Positions 39,089 through 47,291 of a DNA stretch of 50,173 nt are shown in pieces. Position 1 is the first letter of the stretch. Every line of letters begins with the position of its first letter. The notes under the pieces are model-generated. The model was not told the DNA's origin and did no database searches. It was given only the letters and a program-made list of their open reading frames with translations. The stretch comes from Bacteroidaceae bacterium (lineage in GTDB: Bacteria > Bacteroidota > Bacteroidia > Bacteroidales > Bacteroidaceae). Made by a program: the position numbers and the translations under genes. The stretch is from positions 1 to 50,173 of the forward strand of contig JAFZFZ010000069.1 of assembly GCA_017557005.1 (NCBI GenBank), given 5' to 3'.

Positions 39089-39128
39089 TGCGGTTGTAAT
39101 TAACATGTAATTATTACCTTTTAAACTA

Positions 39129-39285
39129 GCAACCACTCTTTTGAAGGAGTAGCGCCGTAATCGGGTCAAGCAAATCATTGGGGTGGTTGCATTACCAAAG
39201 AAACCATAAAGTCTTCAAGAAATAGACGAAGGCGTATCTTGAAGGCTTTGTGGGTTCGTTTCCAACCCTAAAGCAACCTTTTTTT
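39129..39285 (+). promoter_or_regulatory. Structured leader upstream of the ADP-ribosylglycohydrolase gene
   Basis: Stem 1 is GCAACCAC (39129-39136) with GTGGTTGC (39183-39190), enclosing ACTC/GAGT and a GGAGTAGCGCC segment. Stem 2 is AAAGTCTTCAAGA (39208-39220) with TCTTGAAGGCTTT (39237-39249), one G-U pair. Stem 3 is GGGTT (39252-39256) with AACCC (39264-39268). GCAACC at 39273-39278, followed by seven T, can compete for GGTTGC of stem 1, so a terminator/antiterminator switch is possible. A transcript leader of about 180 bases fits a riboswitch-like element; no class is assigned. Confidence 0.5.
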
Positions 39286-39313
39286 ACAACAACCCTTAAA
39301 CACAAACCACACT

Positions 39314-40075
39314 ATGTTAGGAGCAATCATAGGAGACATCGTAGGCTCACGATTTGAGTTTAACAATACCAGTAACTTTAACTTTCAGTTTTTCGCCCCG
39401 GCGTGCGACTTCACCGACGACACCATATGCACCATTGCGGTGGCCGATGCTGCGCTCAATGGCAAGCCCTATAAGGAGACGATGCTAGAGTGGTGCCGCA
39501 AGTATCCCCACCCCATGGGAAGCTATGGCGGGTCGTTTACCCGATGGATACACTCTGCCAACGCCGAGCCCTACAATAGCTTTGGCAATGGGTCGGCCAT
39601 GCGTGTGGGTGCCATCGGATGGCTGTTCGACACCGAAGAGGAGGTGCTCCGCCAAGCCAAGCTATCGGCAGAGATCACCCATAACCACCCCGAAGGCATC
39701 AAGGGTGCACAGGCCGTGGCACTCGCCGTATACCTCGCACGCAAAGGCGAAGCAAAAGAGACCGTACTGGAACGCATGCGCGACTACTACCCCACCTTCA
39801 CCAAGCCCCAACTGGGAGGAAATCCCTTCAACGAGACGTGCCAAGGCACGCTACCCATCTGCCTAGGCATCATCGAAATATCCAGCGAATATGAGGAGGC
39901 CATCCGCTATGCCATAGCCGTAGGGGGCGATAGCGACACCATAGGCGCCATCGTGGGGGCCATAGCCGAGGCTATCTGGGGCGTGCCCGACATGATGAAA
40001 CCCACGGCATTGGCCTATCTGCCCGAGGATATGATGGATATTTACACCCAATTTGTAGAGAAAACTGCGAAATGA
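39314..40075 (+). CDS. ADP-ribosylglycohydrolase (DraG/ARH family)
   Basis: A 253-residue enzyme that removes ADP-ribose from proteins or small molecules. The start MLGAIIGDIVGSRFEF, the metal-binding DFTDDT (about 32-37), FGNGSAMRVGAIGW, and the C-terminal GGDSDTIGAIVGAIAEAIWG are all hallmark segments for the two-metal site. It is cytosolic. It lies about 225 bases right of the prophage end, with the structured leader in between, so the insertion may have separated it from its original upstream DNA. Confidence 0.92.
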   Translation: MLGAIIGDIVGSRFEFNNTSNFNFQFFAPACDFTDDTICTIAVADAALNGKPYKETMLEWCRKYPHPMGSYGGSFTRWIHSANAEPYNSFGNGSAMRVGAIGWLFDTEEEVLRQAKLSAEITHNHPEGIKGAQAVALAVYLARKGEAKETVLERMRDYYPTFTKPQLGGNPFNETCQGTLPICLGIIEISSEYEEAIRYAIAVGGDSDTIGAIVGAIAEAIWGVPDMMKPTALAYLPEDMMDIYTQFVEKTAK

Positions 40076-40127
40076 TAGCGTTTTTAGTAAAAAACTCGAA
40101 CAATTCACTAACTTTGTTTGGTTTTTA

Positions 40128-40172
40128 GTAGGGATTTCTAAGGAATCCTAGGAATTCCTAGGTGCTTCTAGG
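40128..40172. repeat. 10-bp-period CCTAGG array, left of the four-helix gene
   Basis: Ten-base units end at TCTA(A)GG 40137-40143, CCTAGG 40147-40152, CCTAGG 40157-40162 and TCTAGG 40167-40172. The unit is about GGAATTCCTA. A matching array lies on the other side of the gene. Confidence 0.75.
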
Positions 40173-40221
40173 AAAATATACTATACTAAGCTAAACAAAA
40201 CTAACTAACGACATAACCACT

Positions 40222-40899
40222 ATGAACAATCGCACCAAAGGCCAAGTGCTGAAGAAGCCTACCCTATGGAAGGAACTCTACTTTTACCGCAAGAGCGATG
40301 CCATATATCAGCTGACCGTGGCATTTTGCGAGCGTTTCCTTCCGAAGCACGGTGACCGCACGGTGGATCAGATGGTACAGGCGGCACGCAGCGGTAAACA
40401 GAACATCATCGAGGGTAGCGAGGATGGACAAACAAGTTCTGAGGTGGAAATACGACTTATCAATGTAGCCAGAGGTAGCTTGCAAGAGCTACGTGCCGAC
40501 TATATAGACTACCTCAACACACACCACCTACAAGCATGGCCAGCAGATAGCGAACGACAGAAACGCCTGCGCGAATTTTGCCACGCTCAAAACGACTACG
40601 AAGCCTATGCGCCCCTAGTGGCCAAGATGAACGACGAAGAATATGCCAACCTGATGCTCACCCTATGCCATCAAACGGATAAGATGATGTGCGCCTACCT
40701 ATCCAAATTGGAGGAGCGTTTCGTCATCGAAGGCGGCATCAAGGAGCGCATGTATGCCGCACGCACCGGCTACCGCCAGGCACAAGACAACCACTTGCAA
40801 CAACTCAAAATCGAGAACACCGCGCTGAAATCCGAGAACGCAGCACTGAAGGCGCGCATAGCTGAGCTAGAGCGGCGCTTGAGAGAAAGGGAGCCTTAG
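40222..40899 (+). CDS. Four-helix-bundle protein with suffix domain
   Basis: A 225-residue helical protein. Residues about 15-125 match the four-helix-bundle (S23/IVP-like) family: KKPTLWKELYFYRKSDAIYQLTVAF, then QMVQAARSGKQNIIEGSEDG and EVEIRLINVARGSLQELRADYIDYL. A C-terminal suffix follows with a coiled coil (QLKIENTALKSENAALKARIAELERRL). The DGR accessory Avd shares this general fold, but the gene is outside the prophage and of a type widespread in Bacteroidales. Its stop codon lies inside the first unit of the downstream repeat array. Confidence 0.8.
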   Translation: MNNRTKGQVLKKPTLWKELYFYRKSDAIYQLTVAFCERFLPKHGDRTVDQMVQAARSGKQNIIEGSEDGQTSSEVEIRLINVARGSLQELRADYIDYLNTHHLQAWPADSERQKRLREFCHAQNDYEAYAPLVAKMNDEEYANLMLTLCHQTDKMMCAYLSKLEERFVIEGGIKERMYAARTGYRQAQDNHLQQLKIENTALKSENAALKARIAELERRLREREP

Positions 40900-40940
40900 G
40901 TAGTCTTAAGAAATCCTAGGGAGTCCTAGGAAATCCTAGG
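40891..40940. repeat. 10-bp-period CCTAGG array, right of the four-helix gene
   Basis: Five consecutive 10-base units ending CCTTAGG, TCTTAAG, TCCTAGG, TCCTAGG and TCCTAGG (40891-40940). It mirrors the array at 40128-40172, so the gene is bracketed by arrays with one-helical-turn spacing. Confidence 0.75.
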
Positions 40941-40984
40941 TAGCGAACCAACCAAACAAGCAAGAGCTACTGCACCAAACAAAA

Positions 40985-41656
40985 CTAAGACTCTTCACGG
41001 ATGTGTCCGTAGCGGATGATATTGGTGAGATACACCGTGAAGACGGGTAGCAACATCATACCTGCCAAAGCAAGAAGCACCGAGATCACCTTACCCACGG
41101 CCGTGACGGCTTGTATGCTGCACCCTGCCGTGGTTGCTGTCATGCAAGCATACCACAAACTATCCCAGAAGCTATGGAGCTGAGGATTGACGTTGACCTC
41201 GAGCACATAGAAGATAAGGCTGCAATAGTAAATAAAGGAAAAGAGCACCACGATGTAGGTGACGAGAAGACCCGCCATGAGGTTGCGCAGGAGGCCATAG
41301 GCGATGAGGGTAAAGGCTATATAGCCTCGAATGAGGGGAATAAAGCGAAAGAGGTAGGCCGCCTCGGTGCTGAGCTGTATGCCCCACCAATCGAACAAGG
41401 TAAGGTAGGGCATTATGAGTAGCAGAAAAATGAAGTGACGCCCCAAGTAACGCCACGAGTCATCGGCATTGTACACCTCGACCGCATACAGTATGATGAG
41501 TAGCACGCATATCCAAAACTGGAGGTCGAGATAGTTGGCATCATCGTAGAAGGGTATGCCCCTGAACGTGTCGATAGAGATGCTGATGACAAGCAACAGG
41601 CTGAGCATAAAGGCCGAGAGATGAAGGGCCAGCTGAACATCTTGTTTGGAGGACAT
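40985..41656 (-). CDS. Ion-channel-like membrane protein with altered filter
   Basis: A 223-residue protein with the layout of a small voltage-gated-type cation channel. Hydrophobic segments lie at about 8-28, 46-64, 72-88 and 122-152, followed by a pore loop and a last helix at about 187-210. The pore reads LWYACMTATTAGCSIQAVTAVGK, aligned with the potassium-channel pattern TMTTVGYGDxxPVTxxGR. TVGYG is replaced by TAGCS, so potassium selectivity is doubtful. It is transcribed leftward with no close partner gene. Confidence 0.7.
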   Translation of the reverse strand: MSSKQDVQLALHLSAFMLSLLLVISISIDTFRGIPFYDDANYLDLQFWICVLLIILYAVEVYNADDSWRYLGRHFIFLLLIMPYLTLFDWWGIQLSTEAAYLFRFIPLIRGYIAFTLIAYGLLRNLMAGLLVTYIVVLFSFIYYCSLIFYVLEVNVNPQLHSFWDSLWYACMTATTAGCSIQAVTAVGKVISVLLALAGMMLLPVFTVYLTNIIRYGHIREES

Positions 41657-41794
41657 GACACGAATATTGAAAATTAAAAATCGAAACTATTAGTTAACAA
41701 ATGGACATAAAGAAAGGTTGAGACCGTCGGCCTCAACCTTTTTACTTTACACTTGCGTGTGGCGTAGTTTCTTTTTCAACTCTCAAGCATCTCC

Positions 41795-43417
41795 TTACCA
41801 AGAGTAGTTAAGACCAAAGGTCAAGTACTCCTTGAACTGGAAGAAGCCCCAGTTGTCGTTGCGAGCCACATGGTCGTCGAAACGGGTATGGAAGAAGAGA
41901 GTGGTAGAGATGTACTTGTTTACCTGGAATGAGAAGGTGTTTTCCCAATCGAGCTGCACGTAGTCGTACGGAGTATAGTAGTAGAAACGTGTCTTATAGC
42001 TGATATTCTTAGCAAACTTGTAGCTGAAGTTCACCTCCAACTTCGAACCGACGTCGTGACGTGACTGCTTACCCTCCTGAATACCATAACGTGTGGCCAA
42101 CTCGGGCACTGCAACGTATGACATCTTATATGAGAGCGGACCGGGGAAGATTGAGATGCTACCATTCTTGAAATTCTTCTTATAGTCCATACCGACGGTG
42201 AGCGAAGCATCCATAGGCGCCAAGAAACGTGACTTCAACTTATCGCCATCGAAGTGGTTCATCATCTGTGTGTTACCCTGCGCCTCGATAGCATAGTTCC
42301 AACTGCGGATAGCCTTGAGGTTGAGCTTCGATGTCAAGCGCAAAAGGTCTTGGTTTGACTGGATAGCGGCACCCTGATTCTTATAGAAACCGATACGTGC
42401 CTCCAACTTATTGTCCCACTGGGTCTTCTTCTGATTGTTGTAGTTGGCCTCCATGGTCATGGTAGAGAGCAAGTTGATGTTGTTGATACCACCCTGATAC
42501 CAGTTGGGCGAGAAGAACGACTCGGTCATCTGAGTAGAGAAGGTACCCTTGGTCTTCCAGAAGTTGGGCTTCTGCACCACCATATCGGTAGTCAGACTTG
42601 CCTTTTCGCCAGCGGCCTGTGCGATATTCAGATTGGTAGGCACATCAAGTTTTACATGATTAGCGGTGCTCTTCATAGCCTCTTCAGACACGCTCTGGCT
42701 GGCACGAAGAACATCCTCGGTCATCTGCACACGAGTGGGAGTAGCCAAGTAGGCATACATGAGGATGCGATCCATCTCATTGAGCAGGCGCAAGTCGCGG
42801 CCACTACTCATAGATGCCAGGCGCACACTGTCTTCAGCCTCGATGGCGGGCTTTGCACCTGCTTGCATAGCATTGGTCACGGGAGTCTTGTAAAGGGTGA
42901 GCGGTGCAAAGAGACGGAAGAAGTAGGGATTGAAGAGGGTAGAGTCGCTACCATCAATCTCCTTCACTGCCACCTCGTAGTCGAGCACCATCTTGTCGAG
43001 CAAGCGGTTGTATTTGTTTACGATAGCGGTATCAGAGAAGACCTCCTTCACCAACTGAGCATCGAGCAACGACTTAGCCGAAATCATATCGGTCACAGCC
43101 TTTACCTTCTCCATAATCAGAGCGGTAGAGTCCACATCGGTAAGCACACGCAACGCGATGGGGAGCGAATCGGGCACAAGCGACATCACGGCAGACGAAT
43201 CGGCCACCGCAATGCTATCGGCCACCGCAACGCTATCAGCCATAGCTACGCTATCAGCTACATTTTCAACCACAAGAGCCGCACTATCGGCAACAACAAC
43301 CTGTACCGAGTCGAGCTTGGCCACAACGCCTTCGACCTGATTGGTCTCGGCAACCTGAGCTACGCCGAGTACCCAGCATGATGCCAACAGGGAACCCAGC
43401 AAAAACAATCTTTTCAT
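41795..43417 (-). CDS. DUF3078 outer-membrane-associated protein
   Basis: A 540-residue exported protein. The start MKRLFLLGSLLASCWVLGVAQ (ATG 43415-43417) is a signal peptide; an upstream TTG is not needed. Residues about 40-80 are a low-complexity VADSVAVADSIAVADS repeat. The C-terminal half is beta-rich and matches DUF3078: TESFFSPNWYQGGINNINLLSTMTM, then alternating strands such as WDNKLEARIGFYKN and a terminal FKEYLTFGLNYSW ending in an aromatic residue, as in outer-membrane barrels. It is divergent from pyrG. Confidence 0.8.
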   Translation of the reverse strand: MKRLFLLGSLLASCWVLGVAQVAETNQVEGVVAKLDSVQVVVADSAALVVENVADSVAMADSVAVADSIAVADSSAVMSLVPDSLPIALRVLTDVDSTALIMEKVKAVTDMISAKSLLDAQLVKEVFSDTAIVNKYNRLLDKMVLDYEVAVKEIDGSDSTLFNPYFFRLFAPLTLYKTPVTNAMQAGAKPAIEAEDSVRLASMSSGRDLRLLNEMDRILMYAYLATPTRVQMTEDVLRASQSVSEEAMKSTANHVKLDVPTNLNIAQAAGEKASLTTDMVVQKPNFWKTKGTFSTQMTESFFSPNWYQGGINNINLLSTMTMEANYNNQKKTQWDNKLEARIGFYKNQGAAIQSNQDLLRLTSKLNLKAIRSWNYAIEAQGNTQMMNHFDGDKLKSRFLAPMDASLTVGMDYKKNFKNGSISIFPGPLSYKMSYVAVPELATRYGIQEGKQSRHDVGSKLEVNFSYKFAKNISYKTRFYYYTPYDYVQLDWENTFSFQVNKYISTTLFFHTRFDDHVARNDNWGFFQFKEYLTFGLNYSW

Positions 43418-43423
43418 AAACAA

Positions 43424-43623
43424 CTATTCTTAATATTTATATTGATATGCAAACTAAAATTACCGCGAAGTTACATATTTTTACAATAGCAACCGCCTCG
43501 TTTCGTTTTTTTTCGTCTTTTTAGCAACTAAAAGCAGGTTTTATTCGCTGTTTTGTCCAAAAAACACTAACTTTGCAGCTTGGAAAAAACTAATAGAACA
43601 ATACATATAAACTAATTTGTGTT
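43424..43623. promoter_or_regulatory. Divergent promoter region DUF3078/pyrG
   Basis: A 200-base AT-rich gap. TAACTTTG at 43568-43575 is a good -7 box for pyrG, 48 bases before its ATG; no clear -33 element at the right distance is seen. The gap must also hold the leftward promoter of the DUF3078 gene, which I cannot place. Confidence 0.5.
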
Positions 43624-45216
43624 ATGGCTGAAACAAAGTATATCTTCGTGACCGGAGGCGTAGCCTCTTCACTCGGCAAGGGAGTTATCTCGTCTTCAAT
43701 CGGTAAGTTGCTGCAAGCCCGTGGCTACAATGTAACTATCCAGAAGTTCGACCCGTACATCAACATCAATCCCGGCACACTCAATCCCAATGAGCATGGC
43801 GAGTGCTATGTGACTATTGACGGACACGAAGCCGACCTCGACCTCGGACACTACGAGCGTTTCCTCGGAGTGAACATGACCAAGGCCAACAATATCACTA
43901 CCGGACGTATCTACAAGCGTGTTATCGACCGCGAGCGTCGTGGCGAGTATCATGGCAAGACCATTCAGGTAGTACCTCATATCACCAATGAGATCAAGCG
44001 CAACGTAAAGTCATTGGGCACTACATCACAATTTGACTTCATCATCACCGAGATTGGTGGTACCGTAGGCGACATCGAGTCATTGCCCTACATGGAGAGC
44101 GTACGTCAGCTCAAGTTCGAGCTCGGCCGCAACGCCATGTGCGTGCACCTCACCTATGTGCCCTACCTCGCTGCTGCTGGTGAGCTCAAGACCAAGCCCA
44201 CACAGCACTCTGTACAGAAGTTGCAGTCACTCGGTATTCAGCCCGATGTACTCGTACTGCGCACCGAGCATGAGTTGTCTGAGGATTTGAAGAAGAAGAC
44301 CGCCCTCTTCTGCAATGTGGACGAGAATGCCGTATTCCAGTCAATCGACGCATCTACCATCTACGAGGTGCCCATCTTGTTGCAGAATCAGAGCATGGAT
44401 GATATCATCCTCCGCAAGTTCGGTATCACTCCCGGTCCCAAGCCCACACTCGGCCCCTGGAAGGAGTTCCTCGATCTTCGTGCTAAGGCTACCGAAGAGG
44501 TACACATCGGCCTCGTAGGTAAGTACGATTTGCAGGATGCTTACAAGTCAATCTTCGAGGCATCATCACAGGCATCTACCTACAACAACCGCAAGCTCAA
44601 GATGCACTTCATCAACAGTGAGAACATCACTAAGGAGAATGTTGCCGAGCAGCTCGCAGGCATGAACGGTATCATCATCGGCCCCGGTGCTGGCCAGCGT
44701 GGTATCGAGGGTAAGAACATCGTTGCAGGCTACACCCGCGAGAATGGTATCCCCACCTTCGGTATCGGTCTCGGTATGCAGTGCATGGTAGTAGAATTTG
44801 CACGCAACGTGCTCGGCCTTGCTGATGCTAACTCACGCGAGATGAACGAAACCACTCCCAACAACGTGGTAGACATCATGGAGGAGGCAAAGGCACACCT
44901 GAACGACACCATGCGTATGGGTAACTTTGACTGCGCCCTCATCGATGGTAGCAAGCTCAAGGAGATCTACGGCGTCAACTGCATCCAGGAGCGTCACCAC
45001 CACCGCTACGAGCTCAACAACAAGTACAAAGAGCAGTTCGAGGCAGCTGGCTTGAAGTGCGTGGGTATCAACCCCGACACCAAGTTGGTAGAGGCTGTAG
45101 AGGTTTCAGAGCACCCCTGGTACATCGGTGTACAGTACTATCCCCAGTACAATAGCACCGTACTGAAGCCCCACCCCTTGTTCCTCTCGTTCATCAAGGC
45201 AGCCATCGAGGGTTGA
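43624..45216 (+). CDS. pyrG: CTP synthase with degenerate glutaminase triad
   Basis: A 530-residue CTP synthase. The synthetase domain is intact: GGVASSLGKGVISSSIGKLL (P-loop), KFDPYININPGT, DGHEADLDLGHYERF and TEIGGTVGDIES. The glutamine amidotransferase domain has lost its catalytic residues. The nucleophile position in the normal GICLGMQ is Gly382 (FGIGLGMQ), and the normal YHPEY is YYPQY, giving Tyr506 and Gln508 instead of His and Glu. The oxyanion loop is GPGAGQRGIEGK, not GFG. It may use free ammonia only, or an amidotransferase in trans. It is followed by a hairpin and yidC, a gene order common in Bacteroidales. Confidence 0.93.
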   Translation: MAETKYIFVTGGVASSLGKGVISSSIGKLLQARGYNVTIQKFDPYININPGTLNPNEHGECYVTIDGHEADLDLGHYERFLGVNMTKANNITTGRIYKRVIDRERRGEYHGKTIQVVPHITNEIKRNVKSLGTTSQFDFIITEIGGTVGDIESLPYMESVRQLKFELGRNAMCVHLTYVPYLAAAGELKTKPTQHSVQKLQSLGIQPDVLVLRTEHELSEDLKKKTALFCNVDENAVFQSIDASTIYEVPILLQNQSMDDIILRKFGITPGPKPTLGPWKEFLDLRAKATEEVHIGLVGKYDLQDAYKSIFEASSQASTYNNRKLKMHFINSENITKENVAEQLAGMNGIIIGPGAGQRGIEGKNIVAGYTRENGIPTFGIGLGMQCMVVEFARNVLGLADANSREMNETTPNNVVDIMEEAKAHLNDTMRMGNFDCALIDGSKLKEIYGVNCIQERHHHRYELNNKYKEQFEAAGLKCVGINPDTKLVEAVEVSEHPWYIGVQYYPQYNSTVLKPHPLFLSFIKAAIEG

Positions 45217-45257
45217 GAGTTGAGGGTTGAGAGTTAAGAGATTAAGAAACATGATAT

Positions 45258-45286
45258 AGTAGGCGCAGACGCTGTCTGCGCTTACT
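45258..45286 (+). terminator. Hairpin between pyrG and yidC
   Basis: AGTAGGCGCAGAC, loop GCT, GTCTGCGCTTACT: a 13-bp stem with one G-U pair, followed by a short T-rich stretch. It may attenuate read-through into yidC. Confidence 0.6.
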
Positions 45287-45323
45287 ATTAGTTTTAATAA
45301 TAGAAAGTAACAAAACAAGAAGA

Positions 45324-47198
45324 ATGAACAACAACAAAAGTACAATTATCGGCTGGGTCCTGATAGCCGCCGTGATGGTAGGATTCATCTGGATTAACAA
45401 GCCCAGCGAAGAGCAACTGGCCGAGCAGGCTCGCCTCAAAGCCGTACAAGACTCTATCGCTTTGGTACAAGCACAGCAAGAGCTCGACCAATCTTTGGCA
45501 GAGGCTCGCTACAACCAAACCCTATTGCAAGACACCACATCGGCACTCTACCAAGCCGCACAGGGCGAAGAGCAGACCTTCACCCTCGAGAATGAGTTGG
45601 TGCGCCTCACCTTCTCAAACCGTGGTGCCCGCGTAACCTCGGCCATCCTCAAGGAGTATACCAACCAGGAGGGACTTCCCTTGGAGCTCTTCAATCAGGA
45701 CGACGAGAGCATCAACTTCATGCTCGATGGTAAGAATGAGAACATCGTTACCGAGAAGCTCTACTTCCAGCCCGCAGTAGTAACCGATAGCACCCTCGTA
45801 TTCCGCATGCCCGTAGGCGCTGGCCACCTCGACTTCAGCTATAGCCTGCTCCCCGAGAGCTACATGCTCAACTTCACCGTACAGGCACACGGCTTGCAGA
45901 ACTTCTTCCCCTCATCAATGAAGACCATGAGCGTAGATTGGGCACAACGTGTGCGCCAGCAGGAGAAGGGCTACACCTTCGAGCAACGCTACACTACCCT
46001 CACCTACCACACTGAGAAGGAAACCGAGAAGCTGAGCGAGATGAAGACACAGAGCGAGAGCGTAGCTGCGCTCGAGTGGATTGCCTTCAAGGATCAGTTC
46101 TTCAGCAGCATCTTCATTGCCGACCAGCAGTTCAAGACCGCTGAGCTCAGCTCATCATCTATCAACGAGGGTAGCGGCTACCTCAAGAACATGGAGGCTG
46201 AGGCCACCGTATTCTTCGACCCCTCAGGCGAGAAGGCTTCACAGTTCCAGTTCTACTTTGGCCCCAACCAATACCAAACCTTGAAGGAGAGCAGCAAGCT
46301 CTCTACCAGCGGCAAGAACCTCCACCTCGACAAGCTCATCTACTTCGGATGGCCTATCGTACGTTGGGTCAACCGCTTCTTCGTGGTATACCTCTTCGAC
46401 TGGCTCAACTCATGGGGTATCAACATGGGTATCGTACTTCTCCTGCTCACACTCATCGTGAAGGCTATCGTATTCCCCTTCACCTACAAGCAGTACATCT
46501 CTACTGCCAAGATGCGTGCCTTGAAACCCTACATTGACAAGATCAACGCTAAGTACCCCAACCAAGAAGATGCCCTTCAGAAGCAGCAAGAGACCATGCA
46601 GCTCTACAGCAAGTACGGTGTGAGCCCCATGAGCGGATGCTTGCCCACACTGATTCAGATGCCCGTATGGATGGCGCTCTTCTTCTTCATCCCCAATGCC
46701 ATTGAGCTCCGCGGCCAGCATTTCCTCTGGGCTAACGACCTCTCGGCATACGATGACCTCCTGCACTGGAACTTCAACCTTCCCTTGTTGGGCGACCACA
46801 TCTCACTCTTCTGCTTGCTCTTCAGCATCGTGAACATCGTAAACACCTTGTACACCATGAAGCAACAACCTGCAGGTGGCGATCCCCAGCAACAGAAGAT
46901 GATGAAGTGGATGATGCTCATGATGCCCCTCATCTTCATCTTCGCGTTGAACAACTACTCGGCAGGTCTTAACTACTACTACTTCGTATCTACGCTCACC
47001 ACCATCATCATCATGCTCGTGTTGCGAAAGACCATTGACGAGAAGCAATTGCTCGTACAGCTTGAGGCCAACTATGCCAAGATTCAGCATCAGCCCAAGA
47101 AGAAGAGCGGTATGATGGCTCGTCTCGAAGCGATGCAGCAACAGCTCGAAGAGCAACAGAAGCTCCAGCAACAACAGCAACAGCGCTACCAGAAGTAA
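45324..47198 (+). CDS. yidC: Membrane protein insertase YidC
   Basis: A 624-residue inner-membrane insertase. An N-terminal anchor (residues about 5-25, TIIGWVLIAAVMVGFIWI) is followed by a large periplasmic beta domain (about 70-340) and the conserved membrane core: IVLLLLTLIVKAIVFPFTYKQYISTAKMRAL, the cytoplasmic coiled region, GCLPTLIQMPVWMALFFFIPNAIELR, then two further helices (LLFSIVNIVNTLYT, FALNNYSAGLNYYYF). The tail is Gln-rich. It inserts and folds membrane proteins with or without SecYEG. It lies 107 bases after pyrG. Confidence 0.95.
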   Translation: MNNNKSTIIGWVLIAAVMVGFIWINKPSEEQLAEQARLKAVQDSIALVQAQQELDQSLAEARYNQTLLQDTTSALYQAAQGEEQTFTLENELVRLTFSNRGARVTSAILKEYTNQEGLPLELFNQDDESINFMLDGKNENIVTEKLYFQPAVVTDSTLVFRMPVGAGHLDFSYSLLPESYMLNFTVQAHGLQNFFPSSMKTMSVDWAQRVRQQEKGYTFEQRYTTLTYHTEKETEKLSEMKTQSESVAALEWIAFKDQFFSSIFIADQQFKTAELSSSSINEGSGYLKNMEAEATVFFDPSGEKASQFQFYFGPNQYQTLKESSKLSTSGKNLHLDKLIYFGWPIVRWVNRFFVVYLFDWLNSWGINMGIVLLLLTLIVKAIVFPFTYKQYISTAKMRALKPYIDKINAKYPNQEDALQKQQETMQLYSKYGVSPMSGCLPTLIQMPVWMALFFFIPNAIELRGQHFLWANDLSAYDDLLHWNFNLPLLGDHISLFCLLFSIVNIVNTLYTMKQQPAGGDPQQQKMMKWMMLMMPLIFIFALNNYSAGLNYYYFVSTLTTIIIMLVLRKTIDEKQLLVQLEANYAKIQHQPKKKSGMMARLEAMQQQLEEQQKLQQQQQQRYQK

Positions 47199-47224
47199 TA
47201 AGCGCCCCTGCTACCAATCATAAG

Positions 47225-47258
47225 AAAAGGAGATACTCACGCGAGTATCTCCTTTTTT
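47225..47258 (+). terminator. Terminator after yidC
   Basis: AAAAGGAGATACTC, loop ACGC, GAGTATCTCCTTTT with further T: a strong intrinsic terminator. The A-rich left arm lets it serve the convergent TPR gene on the other strand as well. Confidence 0.9.
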
Positions 47259-47291
47259 GTTTGCCCTGTTGGCTTTATCATCTACAAATCA

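Larger units (their letters stand above)
4519..39090. mobile_element. Mu-like (transposable) prophage carrying a DGR
   Basis: About 34.6 kb with a MuA-like DDE transposase, MuB-like ATPase, GemA- and Gam-like genes, S24 repressor, and full head and contractile-tail modules. The ends carry inverted copies of a 15-bp repeat: AAAACGAAGCGTACA at 4521 on the left and TGTACATTTCGTTTT at 39052 and 39074 on the right. CGGTT flanks both sides (4514-4518 and 39091-39095), within a longer shared TGCGGTT. This is a likely 5-bp target duplication that leaves 2 bp outside each terminal repeat. The exact left end is unsettled because another repeat copy lies at 4428. Every module needed for a functional phage appears open and intact, so an active prophage is plausible. 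Confidence 0.85.

Noticed and set aside
39129..39190. yybP-ykoY (manganese) riboswitch in the leader
   Set aside because: GGAGTAGC resembles one conserved block, but the other conserved elements and the stem layout do not fit well enough.
40222..40899. Four-helix-bundle gene as the missing DGR Avd
   Set aside because: It lies outside the prophage, has a long suffix domain and belongs to a family widespread in Bacteroidales without DGRs.
43624..45216. PyrG active-site changes as sequencing errors
   Set aside because: Three separate codons of the triad and the oxyanion loop differ while the frame and all other conserved segments are intact.
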